Positions 9,691 through 20,241 are shown, counted from the first letter of the stretch. The stretch is DNA of 64,000 bases from AWTP1-13 sp963770295 (GCA_963770295.1 CAVYPA010000026.1:62001-126000); one strand, 5' to 3'. The notes: a model not told the origin generated them from the sequence alone. Made by a program: numbers and translations.

Positions 9691-10427
9691 CCAACGCGGG
9701 ACCGCTAGCTTCCTTTAAAGCCTCCGACCGGGACATGCCCCCGGGATCAGGGTCGCGCCGGCCGCGCCACAAAAAGGTCTCCGGCGCGGGTGAGTCGCGC
9801 CCCGAAAAAGTTGGCCGCGCGCGGAATTCTCAAGTTGCCGCGCCAAGTCCTGGTTTGCCCGTCTTGTCCCCCGGCCCGGCGCGGCTACCGACGGAAGGCC
9901 CGCGCTTTGGCTGCGCGCGAACTCGAGGGGCCCACAGCAGGCGGCGACGTCGTGGGGCATCGCCCCTCGTTGGCAGATGAGGCGGTTCAAGTGAATTTAA
10001 AGCGGCAGCTTTGCTAAGTGGTCCCCGTTGACCCGGCGGGACCGCCCTGCGGTGGCCAGTCCGATCGATCAGGGGGTGGGGGCGGTGAGGATATTGATGG
10101 GGCGCTCGCTCCAGCGCAAGGCTGGGAGCGCCACGAGAGCGCAATTCCTGGCGGCGCAGCAGGGCCTTGTCGCCTCGGCGGCAAAGGCTGCGGCAAAATG
10201 GCTGCAACCGCCAAGGGTGAATGCGCAAGTGCAAGGCACTTGCAACAGGCGGGCCCGCCCGTGGCCCTGCTACCCAACGGGACCGGCGAGGGCGCTCAGA
10301 CCTTTGGGGAGGGTGGTGGGGACGTCGGTCCGTTTGCTAACCTGCCGTTAGGATGCAGACGGCCGCCGAGATTGGAATAGAATAGGCCGCTGTTCGTTAG
10401 CGTGACGCAATTTCTGTTGAGGCCGCG
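9691..10427. other. Gene-poor interval
   Basis: No convincing coding sequence. The open frames here have the Arg/Pro/Gly-rich composition of GC-bias shadows and lack ribosome-binding sites. One tight hairpin is visible, GCAAGTGC/GCACTTGC with a 3-base loop at 10225-10243, followed by the palindrome GGCGGGCCCGCC. Neither has a T-run. Confidence 0.5.
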
Positions 10428-10676
10428 ATGAGCCACGACGACAAGATCGATCTGCAACAGCCGATCGATGAGTTTCTCCTCGCCCTGGCCGAGGCGTCCT
10501 TGGTCGATTTCACGCCCGAGGCGATCATGATTCTGGAGAATATTGTCGCCGAGGACCGTCCCCGCCATCTTGAATGCGCCATCGCCTTTTACCCATCGCC
10601 GCGCGCGGCAAAGGTCCACCTGGCTCCCGCAGGCACACCCGCGGCGCAGGTGAATGCGCGGCTGGCCGACGCCTAA
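10428..10676 (+). CDS. Small hypothetical protein
   Basis: 82 residues, ATG 10428 with TTGAGG five bases upstream. Acidic helical N-terminal half (DEFLLALAEASLVDFTPEAIMILENIVAEDRP), less ordered C-terminal half. No signal peptide, membrane helix or known motif. The residue composition is protein-like, unlike the surrounding shadow frames, which is the main support. No operon partner. Confidence 0.5.
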   Translation: MSHDDKIDLQQPIDEFLLALAEASLVDFTPEAIMILENIVAEDRPRHLECAIAFYPSPRAAKVHLAPAGTPAAQVNARLADA

Positions 10677-10929
10677 GCCGTCCATCGCCCGACCAATCGG
10701 TGGAAAGATCGCCCGAGGTAGCGGCTGGTTTCTTTCGAGCGCCGGGCAATGGTTATTGGTCGCTCACCAAGAGCGGCGGCCAACCCGCCACTGCCATTCA
10801 TTGGCACGTTTACGCCTCGCGGTTGGTGGCGTCGCCGCCAGGAGAGGCCTACCTAGAGCGTGCGACGAGCACCTCATGTTCGCTCCTTTCGAGCTAGCCT
10901 GCCGAGCTTGCCCCCCAAGAGCGTGCCCC

Positions 10930-11205
10930 ATGAAGCGCCAATTCGACACCGAGACGACGATCATCGTCCTGTCCCTGGGCGTCGTCTACCTTGGCTATTT
11001 GCGCATCATCGACTGGATGCCGGAACTAGGCCTGATAGGCAATTTAGCCACCGGTGACGTCTCGGTGTTCGCCGGCGTCGAGGTGAAGTACCACTTCATC
11101 CTGATGCTGTGTGCGTTGGCGATCTGTTGGGCCATCGGCCTCAAGGTCAGGCGCACAAGCCTTGAACGCGCCACGCGCCACGGCCTCCCCCGCCACAGCC
11201 TGTAA
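10930..11205 (+). CDS. Small membrane protein, unknown
   Basis: 91 residues from ATG 10930. The open frame extends 5' to 10654, but that part is low-quality sequence. Two hydrophobic segments are visible: about residues 9-26 (TIIVLSLGVVYLGYLRIID) and about 60-76 (HFILMLCALAICWAIGL), ending in a basic tail. No recognised family. It precedes the tripartite transporter operon by 170 bp. Its length and helix count do not match a TctB subunit, which is present separately. Confidence 0.5.
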   Translation: MKRQFDTETTIIVLSLGVVYLGYLRIIDWMPELGLIGNLATGDVSVFAGVEVKYHFILMLCALAICWAIGLKVRRTSLERATRHGLPRHSL

Positions 11206-11377
11206 GGCTGGTTGCCGCCGCGGGGGCGGCCCCACGCGCGCCCCCTCCCAGCCGGCCAGCGCCGCTGCATGCGGCCCGCGAGCTGCCGCGCCGGAGACGA
11301 CGGCTTGACGACAGCGGGCCGGCTCCCACAGTCTCCATCCGCAGCATCTTTTCGCTGGCTTGCAGGGGAGGAGAAGC

Positions 11378-12385
11378 ATGAGACGCCTGGTGTCGTCGCT
11401 GATGGGTTGTGCCTTGGTTTTGCTTGCGAGCCCCGCCCTGGCGCAGAACTACGCCTGGAAGCCGGATCGGCCGATCACCATTATCGTGCCTTGGGCAGCG
11501 GGTGGCTCGACCGATCAAATGGCCCGTATCGTGGCCTCGGAGCTCGAAGCCGAGCTGGGACAAAAATTCGTCGTCATCAATCAGCCCGGCGCCTCCGGCT
11601 CCATCGGCACCAAAAACGCCAGCGAGGCACCCAAGGACGGCTACACCTGGGCGGCGGGCGCCGCCACCGACGTTGGCACCTATCGCGTGCTGGGCCTGCT
11701 CGATAGCGGCCTCAAGGATTGGCATATGTTTTTTGCTGTCGCCAACTTGACGGCCATTGCCGCCAATCCCAATGCCCCCTTCAAGGATTTCGGCCAGCTC
11801 CTCGACGCCCTAAAAAAGGGCGGCGCAAACGTCCCCATTGCCACGGCGGGCCTATCCTCGGCGGGTCATAACTTCATGGAGGCAGTCAAGGCGGCAGCCA
11901 AAATCGACTACAAGCATGTCACGTACGATGGCGGCAATCCCGCCGTGCTTTCGACGGTGGCGGGTGAGACGCAGGCGGTCTCGCAGCTGCTCGTGGAAAT
12001 GAGCGAGTTCATCAAGGGCAAACGCCTCGTGCCCCTGGCGGTTCTTTCCGAAAAGCCGGTGACGCTGGAAGGCTATGGCGAGCTCGCACCCACCACGAAA
12101 TGGTTGCCAAACATGCCCGCCCCCATGAACTATTTCGGCATTTGGGTTGCCAAGGGTACGCCGGACACGGTGCTGCAGACCATGGCGGCGGTTTGGGACA
12201 AAAAGATCAAAAACTCCGAGCCGCTCAAAAAGTACGCCGCGGCCCGCAGTGCGCTGTTCACGCCGATCCACGGTGAGGAAGCCGAGAAGGAATCCTTCAA
12301 GATGGTGCGCTACTCGGCCTGGCTCTACTTCGACGGCGGCAAGGCCAAGGTATCCCCCGACACGTTGGGTATCCCGCGCCTTTGA
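11378..12385 (+). CDS. tctC: TTT-family periplasmic solute-binding protein (TctC/Bug)
   Basis: 335 residues. ATG 11378 is chosen over TTG 11360 because AGGGGAGGAG lies just upstream. Signal peptide residues 1-24 end at ALA|QNY. The mature start carries the Bug-family sequence WKPDRPITIIVPWAAGGSTDQMAR, followed by the conserved INQPGASGSIGTKNA. Bug proteins bind small carboxylates with the loop after VPWAAGG. It is the first gene of a TctCBA operon importing an unknown, probably carboxylate, substrate. The neighbouring TIM-barrel isomerase gives no clear substrate hint. Confidence 0.92.
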   Translation: MRRLVSSLMGCALVLLASPALAQNYAWKPDRPITIIVPWAAGGSTDQMARIVASELEAELGQKFVVINQPGASGSIGTKNASEAPKDGYTWAAGAATDVGTYRVLGLLDSGLKDWHMFFAVANLTAIAANPNAPFKDFGQLLDALKKGGANVPIATAGLSSAGHNFMEAVKAAAKIDYKHVTYDGGNPAVLSTVAGETQAVSQLLVEMSEFIKGKRLVPLAVLSEKPVTLEGYGELAPTTKWLPNMPAPMNYFGIWVAKGTPDTVLQTMAAVWDKKIKNSEPLKKYAAARSALFTPIHGEEAEKESFKMVRYSAWLYFDGGKAKVSPDTLGIPRL

Positions 12386-12413
12386 GGTGCCGCGGGCAGC
12401 GTCAGGCGTGAGG

Positions 12414-12438
12414 CCGCCGTCCCGTCGGCTGCCGGCGG
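12414..12438 (+). other. Stem-loop between binding-protein and permease genes
   Basis: Inverted repeat CCGCCG/CGGCGG (12414-12419 and 12433-12438) in the 73-bp gap after tctC. It occupies the same position as hairpins in the two ABC operons at 20317 and 57665. Such structures commonly stabilise the upstream message or attenuate the permease genes. Confidence 0.35.
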
Positions 12439-12458
12439 GAATAGCCTGCCCGCCAAGG

Positions 12459-13028
12459 ATGACCCAAGACCTCAGCTGGACTGGCTCGGCAATGCCGGAC
12501 GATGCAGCAAACCTCCTGCCGCATGAACAACCGGCCCCGCCGCGCGTTGATCTTTTCATCGCGATCTTCTGCTTCGTCTTTGGCACGGCGGCCGCCTCGC
12601 TCGCCTGGCGAATGCCGACCTATGCCAACCAGGGGGGCGAGATCTATACCGCGCCGGGGCTGGTTCCCGGCCTCTACGGCGCCGTGTTGGTCCTGCTCGG
12701 CGTCTGGCTCGGCGCACGCGCCATTCGCCAGGGCGCCCTCAGTCCACGCGAGGCTTCCGCGCCCAAGCCTAGCGATCAAGTCGAGCTGCGACTGGCGCTT
12801 GCCGCTGGCCTCTGCCTGGTCTTTGTCGTCGGCCTGCTCGGGCGCCTGCCATTCTGGTTAGCTGCGACAATTTTCGTGGCGACCTTCACGATCATCTTCG
12901 AATGGCAGGCCGGTCAGGGCCGGCGCAGGCGCCTGCGGCGGGCCCTGGAAGCCGTCCTAATCGGGTTGGCGACGGGCATCTCGGTCACGCTCGTCTTCGA
13001 AAGGCTGTTTTATGTGCGACTGCCCTGA
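12459..13028 (+). CDS. tctB: TTT-family small membrane subunit (TctB)
   Basis: 189 residues if started at ATG 12459; ATG 12492 is an alternative, and neither has a clear ribosome-binding site. Four hydrophobic segments (IAIFCFVFGTAAASLAW; APGLVPGLYGAVLVLLGVWL; LALAAGLCLVFVVGLLG; LPFWLAATIFVATFTIIF, with a final amphipathic stretch) give the poorly conserved four-helix TctB profile. The position between tctC and tctA fixes the assignment. The tctA start lies 15 bp after its stop. Confidence 0.85.
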   Translation: MTQDLSWTGSAMPDDAANLLPHEQPAPPRVDLFIAIFCFVFGTAAASLAWRMPTYANQGGEIYTAPGLVPGLYGAVLVLLGVWLGARAIRQGALSPREASAPKPSDQVELRLALAAGLCLVFVVGLLGRLPFWLAATIFVATFTIIFEWQAGQGRRRRLRRALEAVLIGLATGISVTLVFERLFYVRLP

Positions 13029-13043
13029 AAGAACGGCCGCGTG

Positions 13044-14558
13044 ATGTTTGATAGCCTGGGCCAGCTTGGCGCCGCCTTCGTCGGCTTCATGAACCCGCAC
13101 ACGCTCTTCAACGTGATCTGGGCGACGTTTCTTGGCATCGTCATCGGTGCGCTTCCCGGCCTCACGGCAACCATGGGCGTCGCCTTGCTGACGACGCTCA
13201 CATTCTCCATGCCGCACAATGAGGCGATCATGGTGCTGATCTGTATTTATGTCGGCGCCATCTACGGCGGCAGCCGGAGTGCTATTCTGCTCAATATTCC
13301 AGGCACGCCGGCGTCCGCCGCCTCCACGCTCGACGGCTATCCGCTCGCCCGCCAGGGCCTCGCCGGCCGCGCCATGGGCATCTCCACGTCGGGGTCATGG
13401 CTTGGCACGCTGTTCGGTATCTTGTGTCTCGCGCTCCTCACCCCGGTGTTGAGCGAGCTCGCCTTGACCTTCCAGAGTTTCGAGTTTTTTTGGATTTCCG
13501 TGTTCGGCGTCGTGGTGGCCGGTACGCTCGCCGGCGGCGATCCCCTCAAGGGCTACATTGCCGGCTTTCTCGGCCTGTTCATCGCCACCATCGGTCAAGA
13601 GCCCTATTACAACTACCAGCGCTATGCCTTCGGCTTCACCGACCTGGCGGGTGGCATCGGACTGCTTCCGGCGCTGGTTGGCGCCTATGGTGTCGCCGAG
13701 GTGCTGCAGGCCATGCGCGGGCCGGCGGTCAAAACCATCTCCAGCACCCTCGATTCCATCGTCCCGCGCATCGAGGACGTGCTGAAATACTGGCGCACCA
13801 TCTTCCGATCCGGCGCCATCGGGGTATGGATCGGCATTCTTCCCGGACTCGGCGAGGATGCGGCGGCGTGGTCGTCCTACGCGGCCGCGCGCCGCGCCAG
13901 CAAGGAAAAGGAAAAGTTCGGCCGCGGCTCGATCGAAGGCTTGATGGCGGCTGAGACGGGCGAAGCATCTTCGGTCCCCGGGGCAATCATTCCCGTGCTG
14001 ACGCTCGCGCTGCCCGGTTCGGCGCCGTCGGCGGTGCTGATGGCGGCCATGATGATCCACGGGCTCAATCCCGGCCCGAACTTGATGATCGAGTCGCCGC
14101 AGTTCTTCTATCAGATCATCGCCATGCTCGTGATCGCCGACATGAGCAAGCTGATCTTCGGCTTCGTACTCGTGCGCCCGCTGATCAAGATCCTGTTGGT
14201 GCCCCGCGAACGCCTGATGCCCATCGTGTTCGTGCTGTGCGTGGTCGGTGCCTACGCCATCACCTCACGCGTCTTCGACATCTATGTCATGTTGGTGTTC
14301 GGGCTGATTGGCTTCGTCATGCGTGAACTGAAGTTCAACATGGCACCGTTGATCTTAGGGCTCGTCCTGGGCGATCTGTTGGAAAAGAACTTGACGCGGG
14401 GTTTGGTGTTGTCGAGCGGCAGCTTGCTGCCGTTCTTCACGCGGCCGGTGTGCGCGGTCCTCTCGGCGCTGACGATTTGCTCGATCATCTGGTCCATTCC
14501 CGCGGTCAACGCCTCGATGCGGAACTTCCTGCGCCGGACTTTGGCGAGGGTGCGCTAA
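13044..14558 (+). CDS. tctA: TTT-family large membrane subunit (TctA)
   Basis: 504 residues from ATG 13044 (GTG 13041 is an adjacent alternative). About eleven to twelve membrane helices. Family signatures are the N-terminal GALPGLTATMGVALLTTLTF, the YGGSRSAILLNIPGTPASAAS motif, and the internally repeated GLGEDAAAWSSYAAARR / GAIIPVLTLALPGSAPSA. It forms the permease with TctB, using ion gradients instead of ATP. Its last four bases overlap the stop of the convergent isomerase gene. Confidence 0.94.
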   Translation: MFDSLGQLGAAFVGFMNPHTLFNVIWATFLGIVIGALPGLTATMGVALLTTLTFSMPHNEAIMVLICIYVGAIYGGSRSAILLNIPGTPASAASTLDGYPLARQGLAGRAMGISTSGSWLGTLFGILCLALLTPVLSELALTFQSFEFFWISVFGVVVAGTLAGGDPLKGYIAGFLGLFIATIGQEPYYNYQRYAFGFTDLAGGIGLLPALVGAYGVAEVLQAMRGPAVKTISSTLDSIVPRIEDVLKYWRTIFRSGAIGVWIGILPGLGEDAAAWSSYAAARRASKEKEKFGRGSIEGLMAAETGEASSVPGAIIPVLTLALPGSAPSAVLMAAMMIHGLNPGPNLMIESPQFFYQIIAMLVIADMSKLIFGFVLVRPLIKILLVPRERLMPIVFVLCVVGAYAITSRVFDIYVMLVFGLIGFVMRELKFNMAPLILGLVLGDLLEKNLTRGLVLSSGSLLPFFTRPVCAVLSALTICSIIWSIPAVNASMRNFLRRTLARVR

Positions 14559-15385
14559 GCCCGGGCCATCTCCTGGAGCCCGCGCAGGTAACCGATCGCC
14601 CGCGCCGCACAGGCGGGTCCGTCCGGTTGGTAAAGGAATGGTTCGACGGCGGCCACACCTTGGTAGCCGCCGGCGCGAAGCGCCCCGACAATGGCAGCAA
14701 AACCGAGTGCGCCCTCGCCGGGGCCACGCCGATTGGGATCGTTGAAGTGAATGTGAGCGATGATCCCGGTCGGCAACCACTGCTGCAGGAGCTCTACAAT
14801 GCTTTGGCTTTCGGCGCGGGCCGCGGCGCAGCAGTCGATCATGGTGCGCAAGGCCGGGTGCGCGATCTCCCGGACGATGGCTGCGGCTTCCTCGACCGTA
14901 TTGACGAGTTTGGTTTCCGTGGCGGCGAGGGGTTCGATGCAGTAGGTGACGCCGGCGTTGCCCGCCGCCTCGGCCGCAGCGGCAAAGGCTGCAACTGCGC
15001 GCTTGCGGCCCTCGGCTTCCCTGCCGACCCGGAGCTGGCGCTGGGCCGGTGAGCCGTGCACGAGAACGCGGGCACCGAGATCGGCGGCAAGATCGCACAA
15101 GCGGCGCATTACATCGATACTTCGCTCGTGCTCGGCGCTAGCCTCAGAGGTGATCGACAAACCTTGCGGCACCAGCATCAGGTAGTGCAGGCTGGTAATG
15201 ACGATACCTTCGGCCGCGGCGGCCGCGCGCAGTCCCATGCGCCGCGACGGCGGCAGCAGGTGCGGGTCCTCACCAAGCGTGAAGGGCGCGATTTCCAGCC
15301 CGTCATAGCCGACCGCCCGCGCGAAGGCGCACTGGCGCTCGAATGAAAGTTCGCGCACGACTTCGTTGCAGAGGGAAATGCGCAT
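14555..15385 (-). CDS. Sugar phosphate isomerase/epimerase-like TIM barrel (AP endonuclease 2 family)
   Basis: 276 residues from ATG 15385; the longer frame to 15448 adds an unlikely leader. Xylose-isomerase-like TIM-barrel pattern: MRISLCNEVVRELSFE at the start, GYDGLEIAPF, TSLHYLML, then metal-site candidates in YCIEPL (Glu), MIDCCAA (Asp), HIHFNDPN (His/Asp) and AAVEPF (Glu). Members isomerise or epimerise sugars or keto-sugars, or dehydrate inosose-like substrates, in the cytoplasm. It converges on tctA with a 4-bp overlap, so the two may not be co-expressed. Substrate unknown. Confidence 0.85.
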   Translation of the reverse strand: MRISLCNEVVRELSFERQCAFARAVGYDGLEIAPFTLGEDPHLLPPSRRMGLRAAAAAEGIVITSLHYLMLVPQGLSITSEASAEHERSIDVMRRLCDLAADLGARVLVHGSPAQRQLRVGREAEGRKRAVAAFAAAAEAAGNAGVTYCIEPLAATETKLVNTVEEAAAIVREIAHPALRTMIDCCAAARAESQSIVELLQQWLPTGIIAHIHFNDPNRRGPGEGALGFAAIVGALRAGGYQGVAAVEPFLYQPDGPACAARAIGYLRGLQEMARA

Positions 15386-15880
15386 CGGTTGACCCCGGCA
15401 CGGGCGCCGCCCCGACAGACAGGCGGCTTGCGAGAAAAGTTGCCCCAAGCGAACGGCAAAGCCACGGGGGGCCCGACCATGCTATCCGATCGACGCAAGC
15501 TGTCGAGCAGGTCGCCCCAGCTGCGGCCCACCACCGTCGGCGGCAAAGCTCGATCGTGAGGTTGCGACCTCCTCGGCCCCTTCGCGGTGACGGCGAGGAT
15601 CCGCGGTGCAAGCGCCCAAAAGAAAACTGGCCCCCAGGGTGCTTGGGAGCCAGCCTTTCACGTGGCAGCTGTGGCGCCCCGCGTTGCGGGGTGAAGAGCG
15701 GTGCGCCGGTGCTGCCAGCACGGCAATCATTTGTCATCCGCACGAGAAACACCAGCGCCGAACTGGTGTGAGCAAAAGCGTGCTGCAACCGTTCCGCGTT
15801 TCTGCGCAATTGCGAGGCAATGGCAGATATGGCGAGCTACGACGGTCGGCAAAACGAGGCGCCGATTGAACGCCGAGCCT
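15386..15880. other. Intergenic region upstream of the isomerase gene
   Basis: No supported gene. It contains the minus-strand terminator at 15616-15653 that ends the SDR/OYE transcript, and then the promoter region of the isomerase gene at 15385. Open frames here are antisense or composition shadows. Confidence 0.5.
15616..15653 (-). terminator. Rho-independent terminator of the SDR/OYE unit
   Basis: On the minus strand, CTGGCTCCCA (15653-15644) pairs with TGGGGGCCAG (15636-15627), ten pairs with one G-U. The tail TTTTCTTTT follows. It lies about 230 bp past the end of the decayed OYE frame, where a full-length gene's 3' end could once have been. Confidence 0.7.
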
Positions 15881-16554
15881 CTAGGCCATGTCATTGGGCG
15901 GCCAGAACGAACCCCTCTGGGCAAAGCGCGTGAGAAGGACGGACGATCGCCAACCGGCCGACGGCATCCAAGCTCTGGCTTCGATGCTGCCCCGGCGCGC
16001 CGCGTCAAGGAGGTTCTCGAAGGGCATGTGGAATTGCGAAATGAGGTAGCCGTGGGCGGCATGCATCTCGACACAATCGAAGCCCGCCGCCCGGGCGCGC
16101 TCAGCGGCGGCGACGAATTGGGCTGTCGTCTTCTCGATGCGCGCCGGGCTCATCGCCTCGGGCATGATGGTCTCGCTCGTTACCTCCTCCACCAGGTGAG
16201 GAATTGCCGAAGGCGCGATCGGCTGCGCGCCACAAATGTTCAGGCGGGTATGGCCGCCGCCGTGTCCCAGCTGTATCGAGGTTTTGGCGCCCTCAGCGCG
16301 GCTCGCGCTCGCCAGCCGCGCCAGCCCGGGCAGGAAGCGTGCCGAGTTCGCGCCTGCGGTGGCGCCCGCAGCGTTCGGGCGAGGCCATCTCCACCGTGAC
16401 AAGGCCGACGCCACCGCCCGCGCCACGTAATAGGCGATCGTTTGCGCGGTGACGAAGCCCTCCGTGTCGGCGGCCCGCGTGGTCATGGGCGCCATCACGA
16501 TGCGGTTGGGCACCTCGACCGGCCCGATCCGGCTGGCTCGAACAGCGATGCCAT
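15881..16554 (-). pseudogene. Decayed old-yellow-enzyme family NADH:flavin oxidoreductase
   Basis: Remnant of an OYE-family FMN enzyme. The natural start is ATG 16554 with GGGAGGG five bases upstream, just after the SDR stop, giving MASLFEPA. One base is then missing (about 16530) before IGPVEVPNRIVMAPMTTRAADTEG can be read. A second shift near 16415 is needed to read GGVGLVTVEMASPERCGRHRRREL. A further deletion near 16345 removes the short segment normally joining RREL to RFLPGLARL. Reading then continues through SIQLGHGGGHTR and FDCVEMHAAHGYLISQF, but diverges after GSIEARA and stops at 15881. About half or more of a normal 370+ residue enzyme is missing. Multiple independent lesions argue for true decay, not one sequencing error. 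The unbroken frame starts at TTG 16579. Confidence 0.75.
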
Positions 16555-16566
16555 GGGAGCCCTCCC

Positions 16567-17337
16567 TCAGGTCATCCAATGGCCGCCGGACACGTCATAG
16601 GCCGCACCGGTCACGTAAGCGGCCGCATCGGAGGCCAAAAATGCCACCACCTTGGCGACCTCCTCCGGGGTGCCGGCGCGGCCCAGGGGAATGGCCTTGG
16701 CGCGCTCCTGCGTCGGGGGCAGACCCGCGGCCGCACCCGCCCGTTCGAGGGTGGAGCGCATCGGCGTATCGGCGATGATGCCGGGGCAGACGGCGTTGAC
16801 GCGCACGCCGAACGGCGCCACTTCCGGCGCCAGCGATTGCGTCATACCGATCACGGCGAACTTGGAGGCGGCGTAGGCGGCAAATATCGGGTTGCCGCGG
16901 CGACCGAGCCAGGAGGCCAGATTGACCACCGCACCGCGCCGGCGCGCGACCATGCCGGGGACCACCGTGCGCGACACGTTGAAGATTCCATCGACGTTGA
17001 CGGCAAAGGTATCGCGCCAATCGGCCTCGCTGATGCCGAGCAGTGAGCCGACGCGGGCGACGCCCGCATTGTTGATGAGAATATCGAACGGCCCGCCGCC
17101 GGCCTCCAAGGCGGTCACGGCAGCCCGCACGGAGGTGGCGACCGCCACATCGCCCTCCGCGGCGGCGGCGGCGCGGCCAAGCGCGCGGATCTTGACTGCG
17201 GTCGCCTCGGCCGCCGCCCCGTCGAGATCGAGGAGGGCGATGTCGCACCCTTCCCGTGCCAGCTCGAAACCAATGGCGCGACCAATCCCGTTGGCCCCGC
17301 CGGTGACCAACGCGCGTTTGCCTGCGAGCCCTGGCAT
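16567..17337 (-). CDS. SDR-family NAD(P)-dependent oxidoreductase
   Basis: 256 residues, a full-length classical short-chain dehydrogenase. Cofactor site TGGANGIGRAIG near the N-terminus, Asp in ALLDLDG (favouring NAD), NNAG, active-site Ser in VNLASW and YAASK (Tyr-x-x-x-Lys). The C-terminal GRAGTPEEVAKVVAFLASDAA and YDVSGG are typical. It oxidises or reduces an alcohol/ketone of unknown identity. It lies between the sugar ABC importer genes and the decayed OYE gene on the same strand, so it probably metabolises the imported compound. Confidence 0.92.
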   Translation of the reverse strand: MPGLAGKRALVTGGANGIGRAIGFELAREGCDIALLDLDGAAAEATAVKIRALGRAAAAAEGDVAVATSVRAAVTALEAGGGPFDILINNAGVARVGSLLGISEADWRDTFAVNVDGIFNVSRTVVPGMVARRRGAVVNLASWLGRRGNPIFAAYAASKFAVIGMTQSLAPEVAPFGVRVNAVCPGIIADTPMRSTLERAGAAAGLPPTQERAKAIPLGRAGTPEEVAKVVAFLASDAAAYVTGAAYDVSGGHWMT

Positions 17338-17384
17338 GGCGAACCTCCGTGTCTTTTGCCGCGCGCGGCTCGACCGGCCACGGG

Positions 17385-18485
<1,101 letters not shown>

Positions 18486-18487
18486 CG

Positions 18488-19345
18488 TCAGATCTTTAAC
18501 CCTCTGATGACGTACTTCTGACCGAAGATAGTGACGATCAGCGCCGGCCCCAGCGACAACACCGCGGTCGCGCTCATCAGATGCCATTCCATGCCGAGCT
18601 CGTGCACGAACTGCGCCATGACCACGGTCAGGATCGGGGTGTTCTGGGCGGTCAAAATCAACGCGAACAGGAACTCATTCCAGGTGTACAGCCAGCATAG
18701 GATGGCCAGCGCCGTGAGCCCCGGGACCGCCGCGGGCAGCGCCACGCGCAAAAATGCGCCCCAGCGCGAGCAGCCGTCGATCATGGCGGCATACTCCATC
18801 GAAGGATCAATGCCGTCGAAGAAGCCCTTCATGATCCAGGAGAAGAAGCAGATGTGGACGGCCACATGCGGCAGCAACAGGCCCCAGTAGGTATCGAAGA
18901 TGCCGAGCGCCCGGGTGACGAAGTAGAGCGGCAGCACCCATGACACGTAGGGCACGCAGCGGAACACGTAAATGGCGGCGAACCAGAGGCTGGGAATTGG
19001 TCCTCTGAAGCGCGACAGCATATAGCCCGACGTCACCGTGACGCCGAGGGACAGGACGGTGGCCAGCGTCGAGATCGCAAAGCTGTTCCACAGGGCCCGC
19101 AGCACGATTTCCTGGCTCAGCACCTCGTGAAAATTGTCAAATGTAAAATCGGTGCCGCGGTGCACGTAGTAGACGGCGTAGCCCGGTCGCAGCGAGGTTA
19201 GCACCAGCCAGAGCACCGGAAACGCAAACAGCAGGCAAACGGCGATAATGCCGAGCACAAACAAGGCGCGCCGGCCGCCCGGCGCCAGCGCGTCGAGGAA
19301 CCGGTTGCGGCTGGCAAGGGCGGGCAAGGTCGCTGTTGCCGTCAT
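18488..19345 (-). CDS. Sugar ABC importer permease, MalG type
   Basis: 285 residues with six predicted membrane helices. The EAA loop is near the C-terminal third (EYAAMIDGCSRWGAFLRVALPAAVPGLTA). The N-terminal arrangement (ALFVLGIIAVCLLFAFPVLWLVLTSLRPG) is typical of MalG/UgpE. Its ATG overlaps the end of the partner permease gene by 4 bp, indicating translational coupling. It forms the channel with the MalF-type partner. Confidence 0.93.
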   Translation of the reverse strand: MTATATLPALASRNRFLDALAPGGRRALFVLGIIAVCLLFAFPVLWLVLTSLRPGYAVYYVHRGTDFTFDNFHEVLSQEIVLRALWNSFAISTLATVLSLGVTVTSGYMLSRFRGPIPSLWFAAIYVFRCVPYVSWVLPLYFVTRALGIFDTYWGLLLPHVAVHICFFSWIMKGFFDGIDPSMEYAAMIDGCSRWGAFLRVALPAAVPGLTALAILCWLYTWNEFLFALILTAQNTPILTVVMAQFVHELGMEWHLMSATAVLSLGPALIVTIFGQKYVIRGLKI

Positions 19346-20241
19346 CGCGACACCTCAACCCAGCGATTGAGGAGGCGATAGAGCGCCATGGCGAATACCA
19401 CGATGATAAGGGCGCCGATCACGGCGGCGGCCGAGCCGCGCCCGAAGTTGAGAAACTGAAACGCCTCGACGTAGGCATAAATGCTGAACACCTCGGTGGC
19501 GCGCGCCGGGCCGCCGCCCGAAATCGTCCAGACGATGTCGAAGGTGCGAAAGGCGTCGATGGCGCGGATGACGATGCAGACGACAATCACCGGGCGCAGC
19601 ATCGGCAAGGTAATATAGCGGAAGGTCCGCCAGGCGCTGGCCGCATCGATTTGGGCGGCCTCGAAGGGTTCGGGTGGCAAACTCTGCAATCCCGCCAGCA
19701 GCAGCAGGGCAAACCAGGGCGTCCACAACCAGACGTCGGTCAACAGGATGGCCAGGAATGCCGTCCACTTCTGCGTCAGCCAGGCAATTTGCGGTACGCC
19801 AAACACGCCGAGGACGACGTTGACGATGCCGAACTGATCGTTGAACATCCAGCGGATCATGATGGCGGCGATGACCGGTGCCACCATCAGCGGCAGCAGG
19901 ACGATGGTCTGCACCAGCCAGCGGCCGGCGAACTTGCGGTTCAGCAGCAGGGCGATGCCGAGCCCGAAAACGAGCGAACAGCCCACGCTTGTCAGCATGA
20001 AGCCGAAAGTATTCGGCAGCACGGTCCAGAGGAATTCGTTGTCGCGCAGGACGTAGGCATAGTTGGTGAGCCCGATCCAGGTCTGTTTGGGATCGTGCAG
20101 GTGCCAATCTCGGAAGCTCGCGTTGGCGCCGGTCAGGATCGGCAGGACCTGAAACACGATCAGCACCATGACGGCGGGCGCGATCAGCGCCAGCATGAAG
20201 CGCTTCTTCTCATCGATCCGCGGGAAGCTGGGCGAGGCCAT
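19342..20241 (-). CDS. Sugar ABC importer permease, MalF type
   Basis: 299 residues, six membrane helices. N-terminal FMLALIAPAVMVLIVFQVLPIL; EAA-like loop EAAQIDAASAWRTFRYITLPMLRPVI. CUT1 family. First permease after the binding-protein gene; a 130-bp gap with a perfect stem-loop (20317-20345) separates them. The substrate is probably a sugar, polyol or glycerol derivative, by family only. Confidence 0.93.
   Translation of the reverse strand: MASPSFPRIDEKKRFMLALIAPAVMVLIVFQVLPILTGANASFRDWHLHDPKQTWIGLTNYAYVLRDNEFLWTVLPNTFGFMLTSVGCSLVFGLGIALLLNRKFAGRWLVQTIVLLPLMVAPVIAAIMIRWMFNDQFGIVNVVLGVFGVPQIAWLTQKWTAFLAILLTDVWLWTPWFALLLLAGLQSLPPEPFEAAQIDAASAWRTFRYITLPMLRPVIVVCIVIRAIDAFRTFDIVWTISGGGPARATEVFSIYAYVEAFQFLNFGRGSAAAVIGALIIVVFAMALYRLLNRWVEVSR

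Noticed and set aside
10018..10380. 120-codon Gly/Pro-rich plus-strand frame
   Set aside because: Low-complexity composition and no ribosome-binding site; likely GC bias.
15303..15809. 168-codon minus-strand frame upstream of the isomerase gene
   Set aside because: Crosses a good minus-strand terminator and has shadow-like composition.
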